Shown here: piece after piece, positions 50,708 to 60,200 of the stretch
Numbering within the stretch: position 1 is the first letter of the stretch
Layout: each line of letters begins with the position of its first letter
Origin: JACVRW01 sp963820315
GTDB taxonomy: Bacteria > Actinomycetota > Thermoleophilia > Solirubrobacterales > Thermoleophilaceae
DNA length: 64,000 nucleotides
NCBI GenBank assembly: GCA_963820315.1
Contig: CAWFZK010000039.1
Location: 1-64,000, forward strand
Reading direction: 5' to 3'
Program-made: the position numbers and the translations under genes
The notes under the pieces: model-generated
What the model was told of the DNA's origin: nothing
Databases searched by the model: none
What the model saw: the letters and a program-made list of their open reading frames with translations, nothing else

Positions 50708-52490
50708 CTGAGGATCAGCGGCTTCCCGAAGGTCGGCTCCGCCTGCGGGATCGGGTCGAACTTCCACGTCCCGATCAGCGGCACCGCCGTGTCGCGGTTG
50801 ACCTTCACGTCGATGACGTACGGCTTCCCGGCCGCGAGCGCCGTCTCGAACGCGGACGACAGGTCGCCCGGATCCTCGACCGAGATGCCGCCCGCGCCCA
50901 TCGCCTCGGCCATCTTCACGAAGTCCGGGTTCCAGAACTCGCCCGTCGACTGCTTCACGAAGCTCGTCCCGATCTCGCGCCCGTCCATGTAGAAGCGCTG
51001 CAGGTCGCGGATGACGCCGATCGTGTAGTTGTTGAGGATCACCCAGACGGCCGGGATGTCGTACTCGGTCGCGGTGGCGACGGCGCCCGGGAACATCATG
51101 AAGCTGCCGTCGCTCGTCACGCAGATCGCCGGCTGCTCCGGGCGCGCGAGCTTCAGCGCCGAGCACGCCGTAGGTGCCGAAGCCCATCCCCGCGAAGCCG
51201 CCCGGCGTGAACACCATCTGCGGGCCGGGCGCGTCCCAGTACTGCTCGACCCACGTCTGGTGGTTGCCGGTGTCGGTGATCATCAGCGTGTCCGGCGAGG
51301 CTGCCGCGCGCAGCTCCTTGATCGCGCGGCGCGGGTCGATCGGCACCTCGTTCGAGGCCTTCTCCTGCTCGATGAAGTTCGACCACTCGGTCTTGTAGCC
51401 CTCGACCTGCTCGTGCCAGCCGTTCCGCTCGCCGCGCCGGCCCTGCCGCTCGGCGAGCTCGAGCAGCTGCGTCAGCACCTCGCGCGCGTCGCCGACGATG
51501 CCGAGCTCGGTCGGGTAGTTGCGGCCGATCTCCTGCGGGTCGATGTCGACGTGGATCAGCTTCGTCGGCGGGATGTTGTAGGTGTAGCCCGGCACCCACG
51601 AGGAGCGAGTGGATGTCCGAGAAGCGGCAGCCGATCGCGAGGATCACGTCGGCGTTGCGCGCCGCCTCCTGCGCCGGGTACTCGCCCCAGCAGCCGGCGA
51701 TGCCGAGGTGCAGCGGGTGGTCGGCGCGGCAGCGCGCCCTTGCCCATGAAGGTCGTGTAGACGGGGACGTTGACGAACTCGGCGAAGGCCGCGAGCTGCC
51801 CGTTCGCCTCGGAGAGCTCGACGCCGCCGCCGGCGAGGATCAGCGGGCGCCGCGCGGCGAGCAGCATGTCGAGCGCCTTGGCGACGGCCTCCGGCGAGCC
51901 CGGCGTGCGCCAGTGGAGCATCTCCGAGCGCTCGGACGGCTCGGGCACCTCGACGTCGGCCTTCGTCACCCAGAGGTCGTAGGGCACGTCGATGTGCACG
52001 GGGCCGGGCCGGCCGGTCGCGCGCGAGCTTGAACGCCTTCGGCAGGAACTTGCCGAGGTCGGCGACCGAGTGCGCCTGGAAGCTCCGCTTCGTGATCACC
52101 TTCGCGATCGCTCGGGAAGTCGGCCTGGAAGTGGCGGTACTCCTCCTGCAGCGCGCCCGAGTCGTACTGCGAGGTCGCGACCTGGCCCGTGATCGCGATG
52201 AACGCGGACGAGTCGTAGAAGGCGTTCGACATCGCGACGGTGAGCAGCATCGGCCGGGCCCGGTCGAGGTGTAGACGGGGATCGAGCTCGTGGCTGACCC
52301 GGAAGTACGCGTCGGCCATGTAGCCCGCGCCCGACTCGATCCGCGGGAAGATCACCTTCAGCTCGTCCTGGCGGTCGTAGACGCCGTCGAGCAGCCCCAC
52401 CGCCCCGTGGCCCGCATAGCCGAAGAGGTACGGCACCTGCTCGCGGATGAGGTACTCGACGACCAGGTCGCAGCCGCGCATCTCGCTCAT
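50704..52490 (-). CDS. TPP-dependent acetolactate-synthase-like enzyme (about six frame breaks)
   Basis: From ATG 52490, after a strong AGGAGAGAG site, fragments in shifting frames give a continuous ~590-residue enzyme. The catalytic Glu lies in RIESGAGYMADAY; HIDVPYDLWV, LILAGGGVELSEANGQLAAFAEF, GYTYNIPPTKLIHVDIDPQEIGRNYP and FTPGGFAGMGFGTYGVLGA follow. The TPP-binding SDGSFMMFPGAVATATEYDIP ends ILNN, and PYVIDVKVNRDT closes. Most breaks are cured by deleting one base (for example CCCC to CCC near 52265, an extra G near 52115 and another near 52022). Whether it makes acetolactate or acts on another 2-keto acid or aldehyde is unclear. A regulator gene lies just upstream. Confidence 0.75.
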
Positions 52491-52579
52491 GCTCTCTCCT
52501 CTCCCGTTGGGGCCCCGGGGACGCTACGGCGGCGCCGGTGTCTCGCGGTGTCCGAAGATCGGACACCGGCCCCTGCGGC

Positions 52580-54332
52580 TCAGTAGGCCGTGCGGTCCAG
52601 GTCGAGCCCGTAGGCGCGCAGCTTGCGGTAGAGCGTCGAGCGGGCGATGCCGAGCCGGCGGGCCGCGTCGCGCTTGTTGCCGCCGGCCGCGTCGAGGGCC
52701 TCGACGATCGCCTCGAGCTCGGCGTGCTCGATCGCCGTGAGCCGCCGCGGCGCCGCCTTCGCGAGGAGCCCGGCCGGGAAGTCCTCGACGCGGATGTCGC
52801 CGCTGTGGCGGCGGGCGCTCGCGGCACGGACGACGCGCCCGAGCTCGCGCACGTTGCCCGGCCAGGGCAGGCGCTGGAGGAGCTGGAGCGCGTCGGGGCG
52901 CAACACCTGGCGGAAGCCGCCGCGCGCGTGGCGGCGGAGCAGCCCCTGGGCGAGCGCCGGGACGTCCTCGGGACGGGAGCGCAGCGGCGGCAGCTCGAGC
53001 TCGCGGACGGCGAGGCGGTCGTGGAGGCGCCGCCAGGCCGGACCGTCCGGATCGCCGCTGCCCGCGGTCGCGGCGATCCAGGGGCCATCCGGCTGCGCCT
53101 TCTCGACGAGCCGGGCCAGTCCCGACGCGGCGCGTGGGCTCAGCTCGTCCACGTGGCGCAGCAGGACCGCGCCGCCTGGGTCGCGCAGCCGCGCGGCGAC
53201 GCTCGCGAGCCATGCCCGGGTGCCCTCGAGCGGCTCCGCGCCGGCATCGAGCTCGTGCAGGGGCGCCGAGGCCGGCGCGCTCGGCGGCGTGCGCTGCGGC
53301 GAAGGCCTTGCCCGTGCCGGGCTCGCCCCGGACGAGGGCCGGCACGCCGAGCTCACAGGCCTCGGCGAGCGCGTCCGCCGGCCGGCTCGAGGGGCGGGCT
53401 GCGCCCCGCCGCTCGTCCGCGCCGGGCAGCTCGAACGCGAGCAGGACACCGGCGGGCTCGCCGCCCTCGCCCACGGGGCTGCAGCGGGCATGCATCGTCC
53501 CGCCCGCGGCGAGGGGCAGCTCGATCGAAGCGTGGCCGTCGGCGAGCGCGGCCGCGGCGCGCTCCCAGAGGAGGCCTTGGTCGACGGGCTCGAGCAGCCG
53601 CGCGGCGGCGGGCGTAGTGAGCACGATCTCCTCACTGAGGCAGGCGACAGGGTGGCGCGAGCGGTGGCGGGCGCCGACGAAGGCGTCGAGCAGCAGCCGC
53701 TCCCGAGCCGACGCCCCGGCGAGCAGCTCACGCTCGATCTCGTGCGTGACCTCCTCGACGAGCGCCAGCTGGAGCGGGCTGGCGTCCCGCGTCCGGGTCG
53801 TGACGTTGACCACGCCCTCTATGCGACCGGTGACCGGATGCCGGACCGGCGAGCCCACGCAGGCGGCCGGATCGAGCGCCTCGACGTAGTGCTCGCAGCC
53901 GACGACCGCCACCGGCCTGCCCGCCTCGAGCGGCGTGCCGATCCCGTTCGTGCCGACTAGCTCCTCGAGGAACACGAAGCCCGGCGCGGCGTAGACCCGG
54001 TCCATCGCCGCAGCCGCCTCGCGCTCGCCGGTCCAGCGGCGAAGCACGCGCGCACCGGGATCGCTCAGCAGGATCGCCGCGGGCGCGCCCTCGAGCCGCC
54101 GCGCGAGCCGGTCGAGCACGGGGGTCGCCGCACGGACCAGGCGGATGTCGGCGGTCACCGGCTCCTGATCGAAGGGCACCTCCGGACGGTCGGGCACGAC
54201 CCCGCAGGAGCGTGAGCGCCGCCACGAGTCGAGGATCTCGTTCCGAACCGGCGGCGATCCGCGCTCGCCGGCGACGAAGCGCTCGCGCGCTCCGCGGATG
54301 CTCCTGCGGCTTCGCGTGCCGGCCTTCGCCAT
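52580..54332 (-). CDS. AcoR-like Fis-type regulator with GAF domain, degenerate AAA+ core (one frameshift)
   Basis: About 584 residues after joining frames near 53270. The N-terminal GAF-like part has NEILDSWRRSRSCGVVP, FLEELVGTNGIGTPLEAGRPVAVVG and VVNVTTRTRDASPLQLALVEE, the AcoR pattern. A P-loop VRGEPGTGKAFAAAHAAER is retained, but Walker B is altered (GAVLLRHVDEL) and no GAFTGA loop for sigma-54 contact is seen. The C-terminus is a Fis-type HTH: AIVEALDAAGGNKRDAARRLGIARSTLYRKLRAYG. It probably activates the TPP-enzyme operon transcribed in the same direction 89 bases downstream, without sigma-54. Confidence 0.82.
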
Positions 54333-54451
54333 CGGGCCTCGTGCTGATCGTAACCCGGTTGGGCTGTAGCCAGTGTTGGGGATCTCCTCGGCGGCTCGAA
54401 ATGGCCCGTTGTGGCGAAGCCGATCGCAGCTGCTCGGCCTACGGTCGCTTC

Positions 54452-55315
54452 ATGGAACGCCGTTCTATGGCAAACCCGCTGATGATGGAGGTCGCGGCCA
54501 TGGCGAGGATCGAGGCGCGCTCGGCGCGCTCCGTGTGGGCGCTCGGGGACTACCACCGTTTCGCGAAGCAGACGGTGTGGAGCCTCGGCCCGGTGCTCAC
54601 CGGGGCCTGCGGCGTGGCGGCCGGCCAGCGCGTCCTCGACGTGGCGGCCGGCACGGGCAATGTGGCCATCCGCGCCGCCGAGACGGGCGCAGACGTGATC
54701 GCATCCGATCTGACCCCGGAGAGCCTCGAGGCCGGCCGCGGCGAGGCGCGCGCCCGGGGCGTCCAGCTCGACTGGATCGAGGCGGACGCCGAGGCGCTCC
54801 CGTTCGCGGACGGCGGATTCGACGTCGTCACCTCGGCGCTCGGCGCGATCTTCGCCCCTGATCAGCAGGCGGTCGCGGACGAGCTCGTGCGCGTATGCCG
54901 GCCCGGCGGCACGATCGGGATGATCAACTTCACGCCACGAGGGCTCGCGGCCGAGTTCTTCGGCCTGCTCGGGCGCTACGCACCAGCTTCGCCAGACACG
55001 CCCTCGCCGCTGCTCTGGGGGGACGAGGCACACGTGCGCGAGCTGTTCGGAGACAGGCTCGACCCGCTGGAGCTGACGGTCGACCGATACGTGGAGCGCA
55101 GCCCCGACCCGGAGGCGTATTGCGCGTTCTTCGAGGAGACCTTCGGCCCGCTGATCGCGATCCGGCGAAGCCTCGCTGAGGAGCCCGAGCGGCTGGCGGC
55201 GCTCGACCGCGAGTTCCGGGATTTCGCCGTGCGAGCCAACGTCGGCCCCGCCGGGGGGCCGGCGGAGTACCCGTACGAGTACCTGCTCGTCGTTGGGCGC
55301 AAGGCTACGCCCTGA
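54452..55315 (+). CDS. SAM-dependent class I methyltransferase
   Basis: A protein of about 287 residues with motif I VLDVAAGTGNVAIRAAETGADV, then LDWIEADAEALPFADGGFDVVTSALGAIF (motifs II-III) and LVRVCRPGGTIGMINFTP, as in UbiE/COQ5-like and small-molecule methyltransferases. A middle segment, ERSPDPEAYCAFFEETFGPLIAIR, is seen in actinobacterial relatives. ATG 54452 is the likely start; ATG 54467 and ATG 54482 are alternatives. Substrate unknown. It is divergent from the AcoR-like regulator, with 119 bases between. Confidence 0.85.
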   Translation: MERRSMANPLMMEVAAMARIEARSARSVWALGDYHRFAKQTVWSLGPVLTGACGVAAGQRVLDVAAGTGNVAIRAAETGADVIASDLTPESLEAGRGEARARGVQLDWIEADAEALPFADGGFDVVTSALGAIFAPDQQAVADELVRVCRPGGTIGMINFTPRGLAAEFFGLLGRYAPASPDTPSPLLWGDEAHVRELFGDRLDPLELTVDRYVERSPDPEAYCAFFEETFGPLIAIRRSLAEEPERLAALDREFRDFAVRANVGPAGGPAEYPYEYLLVVGRKATP

Positions 55316-55446
55316 GGAGGGGAAGCCGAACCCACGCGAGCTGATCGGCCCGCGTCGCGCCCAGCCTGGCAAGTTCGCGCGCGGGTCTAACTCCCCGCGC
55401 CGACACGCCTCGGATTGGTTCACGGTGGCTATGCTCAGACGTCGAT

Positions 55447-55517
55447 TGGGGGGTCGTCTAATGGCAAGACGCCAGCCTCTGGAGCTGGTTATCGGGGTTC
55501 GAGTCCCTGCCCCCCAG
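55447..55517 (+). tRNA. tRNA-Gln(CTG)
   Basis: A cloverleaf can be drawn by hand. Acceptor arm TGGGGGG (55447-55453) pairs with CCCCCCA (55510-55516), discriminator G 55517. The anticodon stem CCAGC/GCTGG encloses loop CTCTGGA with anticodon CTG, reading CAG (glutamine). The T arm is CGGGG-TTCGAGT-CCCTG. No CCA is encoded. It is 71 bases long. The 131-base gap before it (55316-55446) shows no ORF and presumably carries its promoter. Confidence 0.9.
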
Positions 55518-55518
55518 C

Positions 55519-57183
55519 TCAGTCCCGCCGCACCCTCAGCCGCAGCGCCACCCGCTTCCCGCGCGCGTCCGTCATCGACACCGGCACGGTCACCGTCCGG
55601 GGAAGCTTGCGCTTCGCCCTCAGGCCGCGCCAGACGATCTTCACCCGGCGGGCGCCGTCGCCGAGCTTCGGTCGCACCGCTCGGCGGGCGGGGCGGGCTC
55701 GCAGGCGCCGGCCGTCCACGTGGATCCGGGGCCGGGTCCGGCCGCGTCGCAGGCCCTTCGGGAGCGAGACGCGCGCCGCTGTGATGTCGGGCCCGCGCCG
55801 GGGCGCCTGGAGGATGGCCGCGAGCACGAATCGCTTGCCGCGCTTCGTCAGCGTGACCTTGGCCTCGGGATCGCAGCCGGGGGTGGCCAGGTCCTGCTTG
55901 AACTCGGCCACCTTGCCGGAGTGGGCCGTGAGCTTGACGGCGATCTCCGTCGGGGTTCCGTCGCGGCAGAGGTCCTTCGTCAGCTGCAGAATGCCGTTCG
56001 GCCCGCCGTCGAACTGGAGCGTGAAGCTCCGCAGCGGCAGGTCGGGGTTTGTCGGGAAGATGTTCCGCGTGCCGAACGGACCGACCTCGGTCACGCCGTC
56101 GATACGCAGGTCCACTGGCGGGGGCAGGATGACCATCAGGCCCGGCAGGGGCGCCGGCGTGTTCTGAGCCAGGTAGACGGGACCGCGCACCGGCTCCGCC
56201 TGGAGTGGCGAGTCGATGGTCGCCGTGCCCACGCGTGAGCTCTCAGGACAAGCGCTCGCGTCCGCCTCTGGACGCCTGCAGGCCCGGCTCAGAGCCTGCG
56301 CGGTGGAGGCCAACGAAAGCGGCAGGGTCACCTCCGCGCGCTTCAATGCAGCCTGTTCCGGATCGAGGCGGAGCGTGGTTGAGAGCGGCACGCGGTCGCG
56401 CACCCGAGTCGCTCCCGGCGCCCCGAGCGAACCTTGCGCCGAGGGCGTGAAGGCGAGCCGGTCGCACCCGGTGGGCGTGAACGTGAAGCTCTTCTGGGCG
56501 AAGGTGGCGGGGGCTCCGTACGAGTTGACCCGCGCGAACGAGCTCGCCGGCGCGCACGACGTCGGCATCCGCATGAAGGAGCCGCGGCTCGTCTTGCCGA
56601 GGAGTGTGAGCCGGACGCTCGTGATCTGGAGGTCGAGCCCCGACTGCTCGCGCGGCTGGTCGGCGAACAGCGATTCGAGGCCGATCCCGTCGGCCCCCGG
56701 CCGCAGGTAGACCGGCGACTCGAGGAACACGGGTGGCAGCGCCTGCGGAAGCGGGGCCGGCAGCTCCAGCGGCTGAAGCCTCAGCCCCAGCCGCGCCGGC
56801 TCGCCGCCGAGCGGGCGCAGGTTGTAGACGGTGCCGTTGATCGTCTGGGGCACGCCGAGGATCGGCAGCACGTTGATCAATGCGGTCACCTGAACAGTCC
56901 CGACCTTGGCGTTGTCCGGGCAGCTCGAGGAGGAACGCAGCTGCTCGCGCGAGCACAGCGCCGCGCCCTGCGGATTGCCGAGCAGGCCGGGCGCAAGGCG
57001 GACGAAGCTGTCCTTGACGTCGTCGCCGGACGACGGAGTCATCCGCTGGAACAGCGTCACATCCGGGTGCGAGCCGGCCTGCGTGCTCGACGGCGTGACC
57101 GTGAACTCGTCGAGTGTCACGCCCGCGGCGGCGGTCGCGGGAAGGACGGCAAGGATCAGCAACGACAGTGTCAGGCGCCTCAT
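55519..57183 (-). CDS. Secreted repeat protein of a family typical of soil actinobacteria
   Basis: About 554 residues. From ATG 57183 a signal peptide is clear: MRRLTLSLLILAVLPATAAAG. The mature protein holds at least two related modules: ALCSREQLRSSSSCPDNAKVGTVQV followed by INGTVYNLRPLGGEPARLGL, and SRACRRPEADASACPESSRVGTATI followed by VRGPVYLAQNTPAPLPGLMVIL. The pattern is a Cys-x(8-12)-CP-x-x-S/A-x-VGT strand, then a PVY strand. From memory, such repeats are common in Thermoleophilia secreted proteins of unknown function. A basic C-terminal end (RRDVKIVWRGLRAKRKL type) may bind wall polymers. Its stop is one base from the tRNA. Confidence 0.75.
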   Translation of the reverse strand: MRRLTLSLLILAVLPATAAAGVTLDEFTVTPSSTQAGSHPDVTLFQRMTPSSGDDVKDSFVRLAPGLLGNPQGAALCSREQLRSSSSCPDNAKVGTVQVTALINVLPILGVPQTINGTVYNLRPLGGEPARLGLRLQPLELPAPLPQALPPVFLESPVYLRPGADGIGLESLFADQPREQSGLDLQITSVRLTLLGKTSRGSFMRMPTSCAPASSFARVNSYGAPATFAQKSFTFTPTGCDRLAFTPSAQGSLGAPGATRVRDRVPLSTTLRLDPEQAALKRAEVTLPLSLASTAQALSRACRRPEADASACPESSRVGTATIDSPLQAEPVRGPVYLAQNTPAPLPGLMVILPPPVDLRIDGVTEVGPFGTRNIFPTNPDLPLRSFTLQFDGGPNGILQLTKDLCRDGTPTEIAVKLTAHSGKVAEFKQDLATPGCDPEAKVTLTKRGKRFVLAAILQAPRRGPDITAARVSLPKGLRRGRTRPRIHVDGRRLRARPARRAVRPKLGDGARRVKIVWRGLRAKRKLPRTVTVPVSMTDARGKRVALRLRVRRD

Positions 57184-57299
57184 CTCTGTCACGTTACGGT
57201 CGTTGCCGTGTCCATGCGCCGGTTCCACCGACTGGCGACCTGGCGCGCTTAGACATCGACCGCAGCGACGTCAGCCAGTACGTTGCCAGAGGGGATGCG

Positions 57300-58130
57300 G
57301 TGAGCCTTCGCGCACGCCATCTGCCGCTGTACCTCGCGGCCCTTGCTGCCGGAGCCGTGCTGGCGTTTGCACTGTCCGCGTCGGCGCAGGGTGGAGCGCA
57401 ACCGCCGCCGAGCGCGAGCTTCACGGCGGGCAACAACTACTGGTACGTGACCGGCACGACGTCCACGACCGCCACGATCGCCGCGGGCGGCACGGTGACG
57501 TTCAGCAGCCCCACGGGGAACAACGACCACAACGCGAGCTTCGGCGGCGCCGGACCGAGCTCATGCGATCCCGCGCTTCCCGGTCCCCCGACCGACGCAC
57601 CCTGGAGCTCCACATGCCGTTTCGACACCCCGGGCACGTTCTCGTTCGTCTGCACGGCGCACTCCGGGATGGGAGGCACCGTGTCCGTCGTCGCGCCGGG
57701 CACGCCTACCACCCCGCCGCCCACAACCGGTCCAGGCACAACTCCTCCGGGCGGCAACCCTCCTGGCGGCTCGCCCGGACAGCCCGGATCGCTCTCCGTC
57801 AAGGTCGCCCGTCGCCAGCGCGGCACGACCCTGCGCGGATCCGTCACGACCAGCGCGGACGGCTCGCGCCTGGCCATCAGGGCGCTCGTCTCGAACCGCC
57901 TGCTCGCGAAGAGCAGGCCCAGGCGGATCCGCAAGGTGTCCGTCGGCTCGCTGCGGAAGCAGGTGCCGAGCGCGGGCAAGACGAGCTTCGCCGTGAGGCT
58001 GAGCGCCGCCGCCCGGCGCGCGCTCAAGCGCCATGAGCGCCTCGGCGTCGAGCTGCGCATCACCGTCACGCCGCCGACGGGCGACGCCAGCACGAAGACC
58101 GCGAAGGTCGTCCTGCGGCCGGCCGCCTAG
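57300..58130 (+). CDS. Secreted cupredoxin-domain protein with Pro/Thr/Gly linker
   Basis: A 276-residue protein from GTG 57300. The signal peptide is SLRARHLPLYLAALAAGAVLAF then ALSASAQGG. A plastocyanin-like domain follows with TSTTATIAAGGTVTFSSPTGNNDHNASF (first His ligand) and TPGTFSFVCTAHSGMGGTVSV carrying Cys, His and Met ligands, so a type 1 copper site is complete. A linker rich in Pro, Thr and Gly (residues ~137-165) leads to a basic C-terminal beta domain. It probably binds copper outside the cell; the electron partner is unknown. Confidence 0.85.
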   Translation: MSLRARHLPLYLAALAAGAVLAFALSASAQGGAQPPPSASFTAGNNYWYVTGTTSTTATIAAGGTVTFSSPTGNNDHNASFGGAGPSSCDPALPGPPTDAPWSSTCRFDTPGTFSFVCTAHSGMGGTVSVVAPGTPTTPPPTTGPGTTPPGGNPPGGSPGQPGSLSVKVARRQRGTTLRGSVTTSADGSRLAIRALVSNRLLAKSRPRRIRKVSVGSLRKQVPSAGKTSFAVRLSAAARRALKRHERLGVELRITVTPPTGDASTKTAKVVLRPAA

Positions 58131-58939
58131 GCGGCAGCGCGCGCGGACGGCACCAGCCGCAGCCGGTCGGGCAGGAACGGCACCACCGCCCGCTTGACGT
58201 ACTCGCCGCCCGCCCGCACCAGCGCCCGGCGCACGAAGGCGGGCGGCAGCGGGGAGAACCCGTACTCGCGCCTGATGCGATCCGGCAGCAGCGCGATCGT
58301 GATGAAGTTGACCGTCTCGAGCAGCGGCTGCGCGACCCACGGCACCGGCGGCTCGAGGACGATCGCACGTGCCCGCTCGCGCGCCCAATCGGTCACGAAC
58401 AGCCGGTCGCCCTCGAGCATCGAGCGCCTGTAGTCGTCGAGGTCGGCGAGCGTGCGCGGCATCTCTCCCGCTCGGAGCCCGAACAGGCGGCCCACCACGC
58501 GATAGTCCTTCCAGTACGCCTCCTCGTCCTCGCGCGACAGCGAGCCGACGTACGTGCGGTAGACGACGAGCCCCGAGTCGACGAGCGTGAACAGCACCCA
58601 CAGCAGCAGCTCTGGGTCATCGGCCCGGTACGGCGTGCCCGCCGGATATGGGCCGACCTGCGAGTGCAGCGTCCCGCTCACGCGCTTGTGCATCTCGCGC
58701 ACGGTGCGGGTCACCCGGTTCGCATCGGCGCGCTCGCCGAAGCCGATCGTGCCCATCACCTGAGCGGTGCGGGCGAGCCGGTCGTAGGGGTCCTCCACCG
58801 ACGTCGAGTGTGCGAGCAGGCCGGAGACGGCGAGCGGGTGCGCGGCCTGCATTAGGAGCGCGCGCGGGCCCGACAACGCGAGCGCGCGCTCGCGGTGCAC
58901 GCGCCGCAGCATCGAGGTGTCGTCGAAGTAGCCCGCCAT
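58127..58939 (-). CDS. DUF2236 (MpaB/Lcp-like) oxygenase-family protein
   Basis: A 270-residue protein of the oxygenase MpaB family (DUF2236). It has LRRVHRERALALSGPRALLMQAAHPLAVSGLLAHS at the start (family hallmark ALLMQAAHP), VREMHKRVSGT, LLLWVLFTLVDSGLVVYRTYVG and the C-terminal FSPLPPAFVRRALVRAG. Known relatives include mycophenolate oxygenase and heme-binding latex-clearing protein. Whether this short member binds heme is not certain. It overlaps the convergent cupredoxin gene by four bases. Confidence 0.86.
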   Translation of the reverse strand: MAGYFDDTSMLRRVHRERALALSGPRALLMQAAHPLAVSGLLAHSTSVEDPYDRLARTAQVMGTIGFGERADANRVTRTVREMHKRVSGTLHSQVGPYPAGTPYRADDPELLLWVLFTLVDSGLVVYRTYVGSLSREDEEAYWKDYRVVGRLFGLRAGEMPRTLADLDDYRRSMLEGDRLFVTDWARERARAIVLEPPVPWVAQPLLETVNFITIALLPDRIRREYGFSPLPPAFVRRALVRAGGEYVKRAVVPFLPDRLRLVPSARAAA

Positions 58940-58966
58940 CCCTACAACCAGGTTACGAACGGGCGG

Positions 58967-60196
58967 CTACAACGAGCTGAGATCTTTGCTCTCGTCCGCG
59001 AGCGCCGCCGGATCGACCTGCGTGTGCTCGATGATGAAGCGCTTGGCTTGCTCCAGGTCGTCGGAACGACCGACGGTCAGCGCGGCGGTCACGCGCCCGT
59101 CGTCGACGTAGAACGCCGTGAAGTCACCGTCCTGAAGCGACCCGCGGACGACCGGCTCACCCGAGCCCGGACCGACGTACTCCATCGACGACCAGTCCGC
59201 GAGATCGGAGAAGAAGTAGGGCACGACCTCGTGCTCGGTGGCTTGGCCGAGCATGTTGAGCGCCGCTGTCTTGCCCTGGTTGAAGGCAACGTCCCAGTGC
59301 TCGATCCGTATGTGCCGGCCGTGCACCGGGCTGTCGTACTCGCAGATGTCGCCGGCCGCGAAGATGCCCGGCGCCGAGCTCTCGAGCCGCGCGGAGCAGA
59401 CCACCCCGCCCGCCTCGCCGATCTCGAGGCCGGCGGCCTTGGCGAGCGTGACGTCGGGGAGGACTCCGGCGCCGATCACGACGAGGTCGCAGTCGATCTC
59501 GAGGCCGCTCTTCGTGACGACCTTCTCGACCCGGTCGCCGGAGCCCTCGAAGCGCTCGAGCTCCTCGCCGCCGTGGACCTCCACCCCGTGCTGTTCGAGA
59601 ATGCCCTGGAAGTAGCCGCCGATCTCCTTGCCGAACTGGCGCTCGAGCGTGACGTCCTCGAGCATCACGATCGCGCACTTGTCCCCGTGCGCGGCCGTGA
59701 GCGAGGCCGCCACCTCGGTGCCGATGTAGCTGCCGCCTACGACCACGACGCGCTCGAACCGATCCGCCTCCGCGCGCAGCGCCACCGAGTTGCCGAAGGC
59801 GCGGAGGTAGTGGATTCCATCGAGCTGACAGCCATCGACCCGCAGGCGGCGCACGTTCGCGCCGGTGGCGAGCAGGGCGTTGCCGAACTCGATCTCCTCT
59901 TTGGTCGACAGTCGCGCGACGTGCTCCTGCGCGTCGAGCTTCATCACGCTCGTCCCGAGCATCAGCTCGATGTTCTGCTCGTCCCACCACTCGTCCGGGC
60001 GGAAGAGGGCGTCCTCGCGCGACTCCTTGCCCTGCAGGAAGCCCTTCGTCAGCGGCGGGCGGTTGTAGGGCGGGTCGGACTCGCGGCTGACGAGCAGGAT
60101 CGATCCCTCGCCGCCCCCCTCGCGCAGCCAGCGCGCGCAGTTTGCGGCCGCGAGGCCACCTCCGATGAGGAGATGGTCGACCTTTCGCGGCGCCAT
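58967..60196 (-). CDS. FAD-dependent NAD(P)H oxidoreductase, ferredoxin/rubredoxin-reductase-like
   Basis: A 409-residue two-dinucleotide-binding flavoprotein. FAD motif HLLIGGGLAAANCARWL at residues 8-24, PPYNRPPLTKGFLQGKE, ALLATGANVRRL, NAD motif RVVVVGGSYIGTEVAASL near residue 155, and FAD-binding APGIFAAGDICEYDSP. The C-terminal domain has WSSMEYVGPGSGEPV. Relatives reduce ferredoxins for P450s or ring dioxygenases, or act as AIF-type reductases. It lies four bases before the start of the RCK gene's 3' end on the same strand, so expression may be linked. Confidence 0.88.
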   Translation of the reverse strand: MAPRKVDHLLIGGGLAAANCARWLREGGGEGSILLVSRESDPPYNRPPLTKGFLQGKESREDALFRPDEWWDEQNIELMLGTSVMKLDAQEHVARLSTKEEIEFGNALLATGANVRRLRVDGCQLDGIHYLRAFGNSVALRAEADRFERVVVVGGSYIGTEVAASLTAAHGDKCAIVMLEDVTLERQFGKEIGGYFQGILEQHGVEVHGGEELERFEGSGDRVEKVVTKSGLEIDCDLVVIGAGVLPDVTLAKAAGLEIGEAGGVVCSARLESSAPGIFAAGDICEYDSPVHGRHIRIEHWDVAFNQGKTAALNMLGQATEHEVVPYFFSDLADWSSMEYVGPGSGEPVVRGSLQDGDFTAFYVDDGRVTAALTVGRSDDLEQAKRFIIEHTQVDPAALADESKDLSSL

Positions 60197-60200
60197 GTGG

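Noticed and set aside
48753..52490. Pseudogene cluster from biological decay
   Set aside because: Most breaks in the TPP gene are repaired by removing one base and leave conserved protein on both sides; sequence error explains this better than decay, though reads should confirm.
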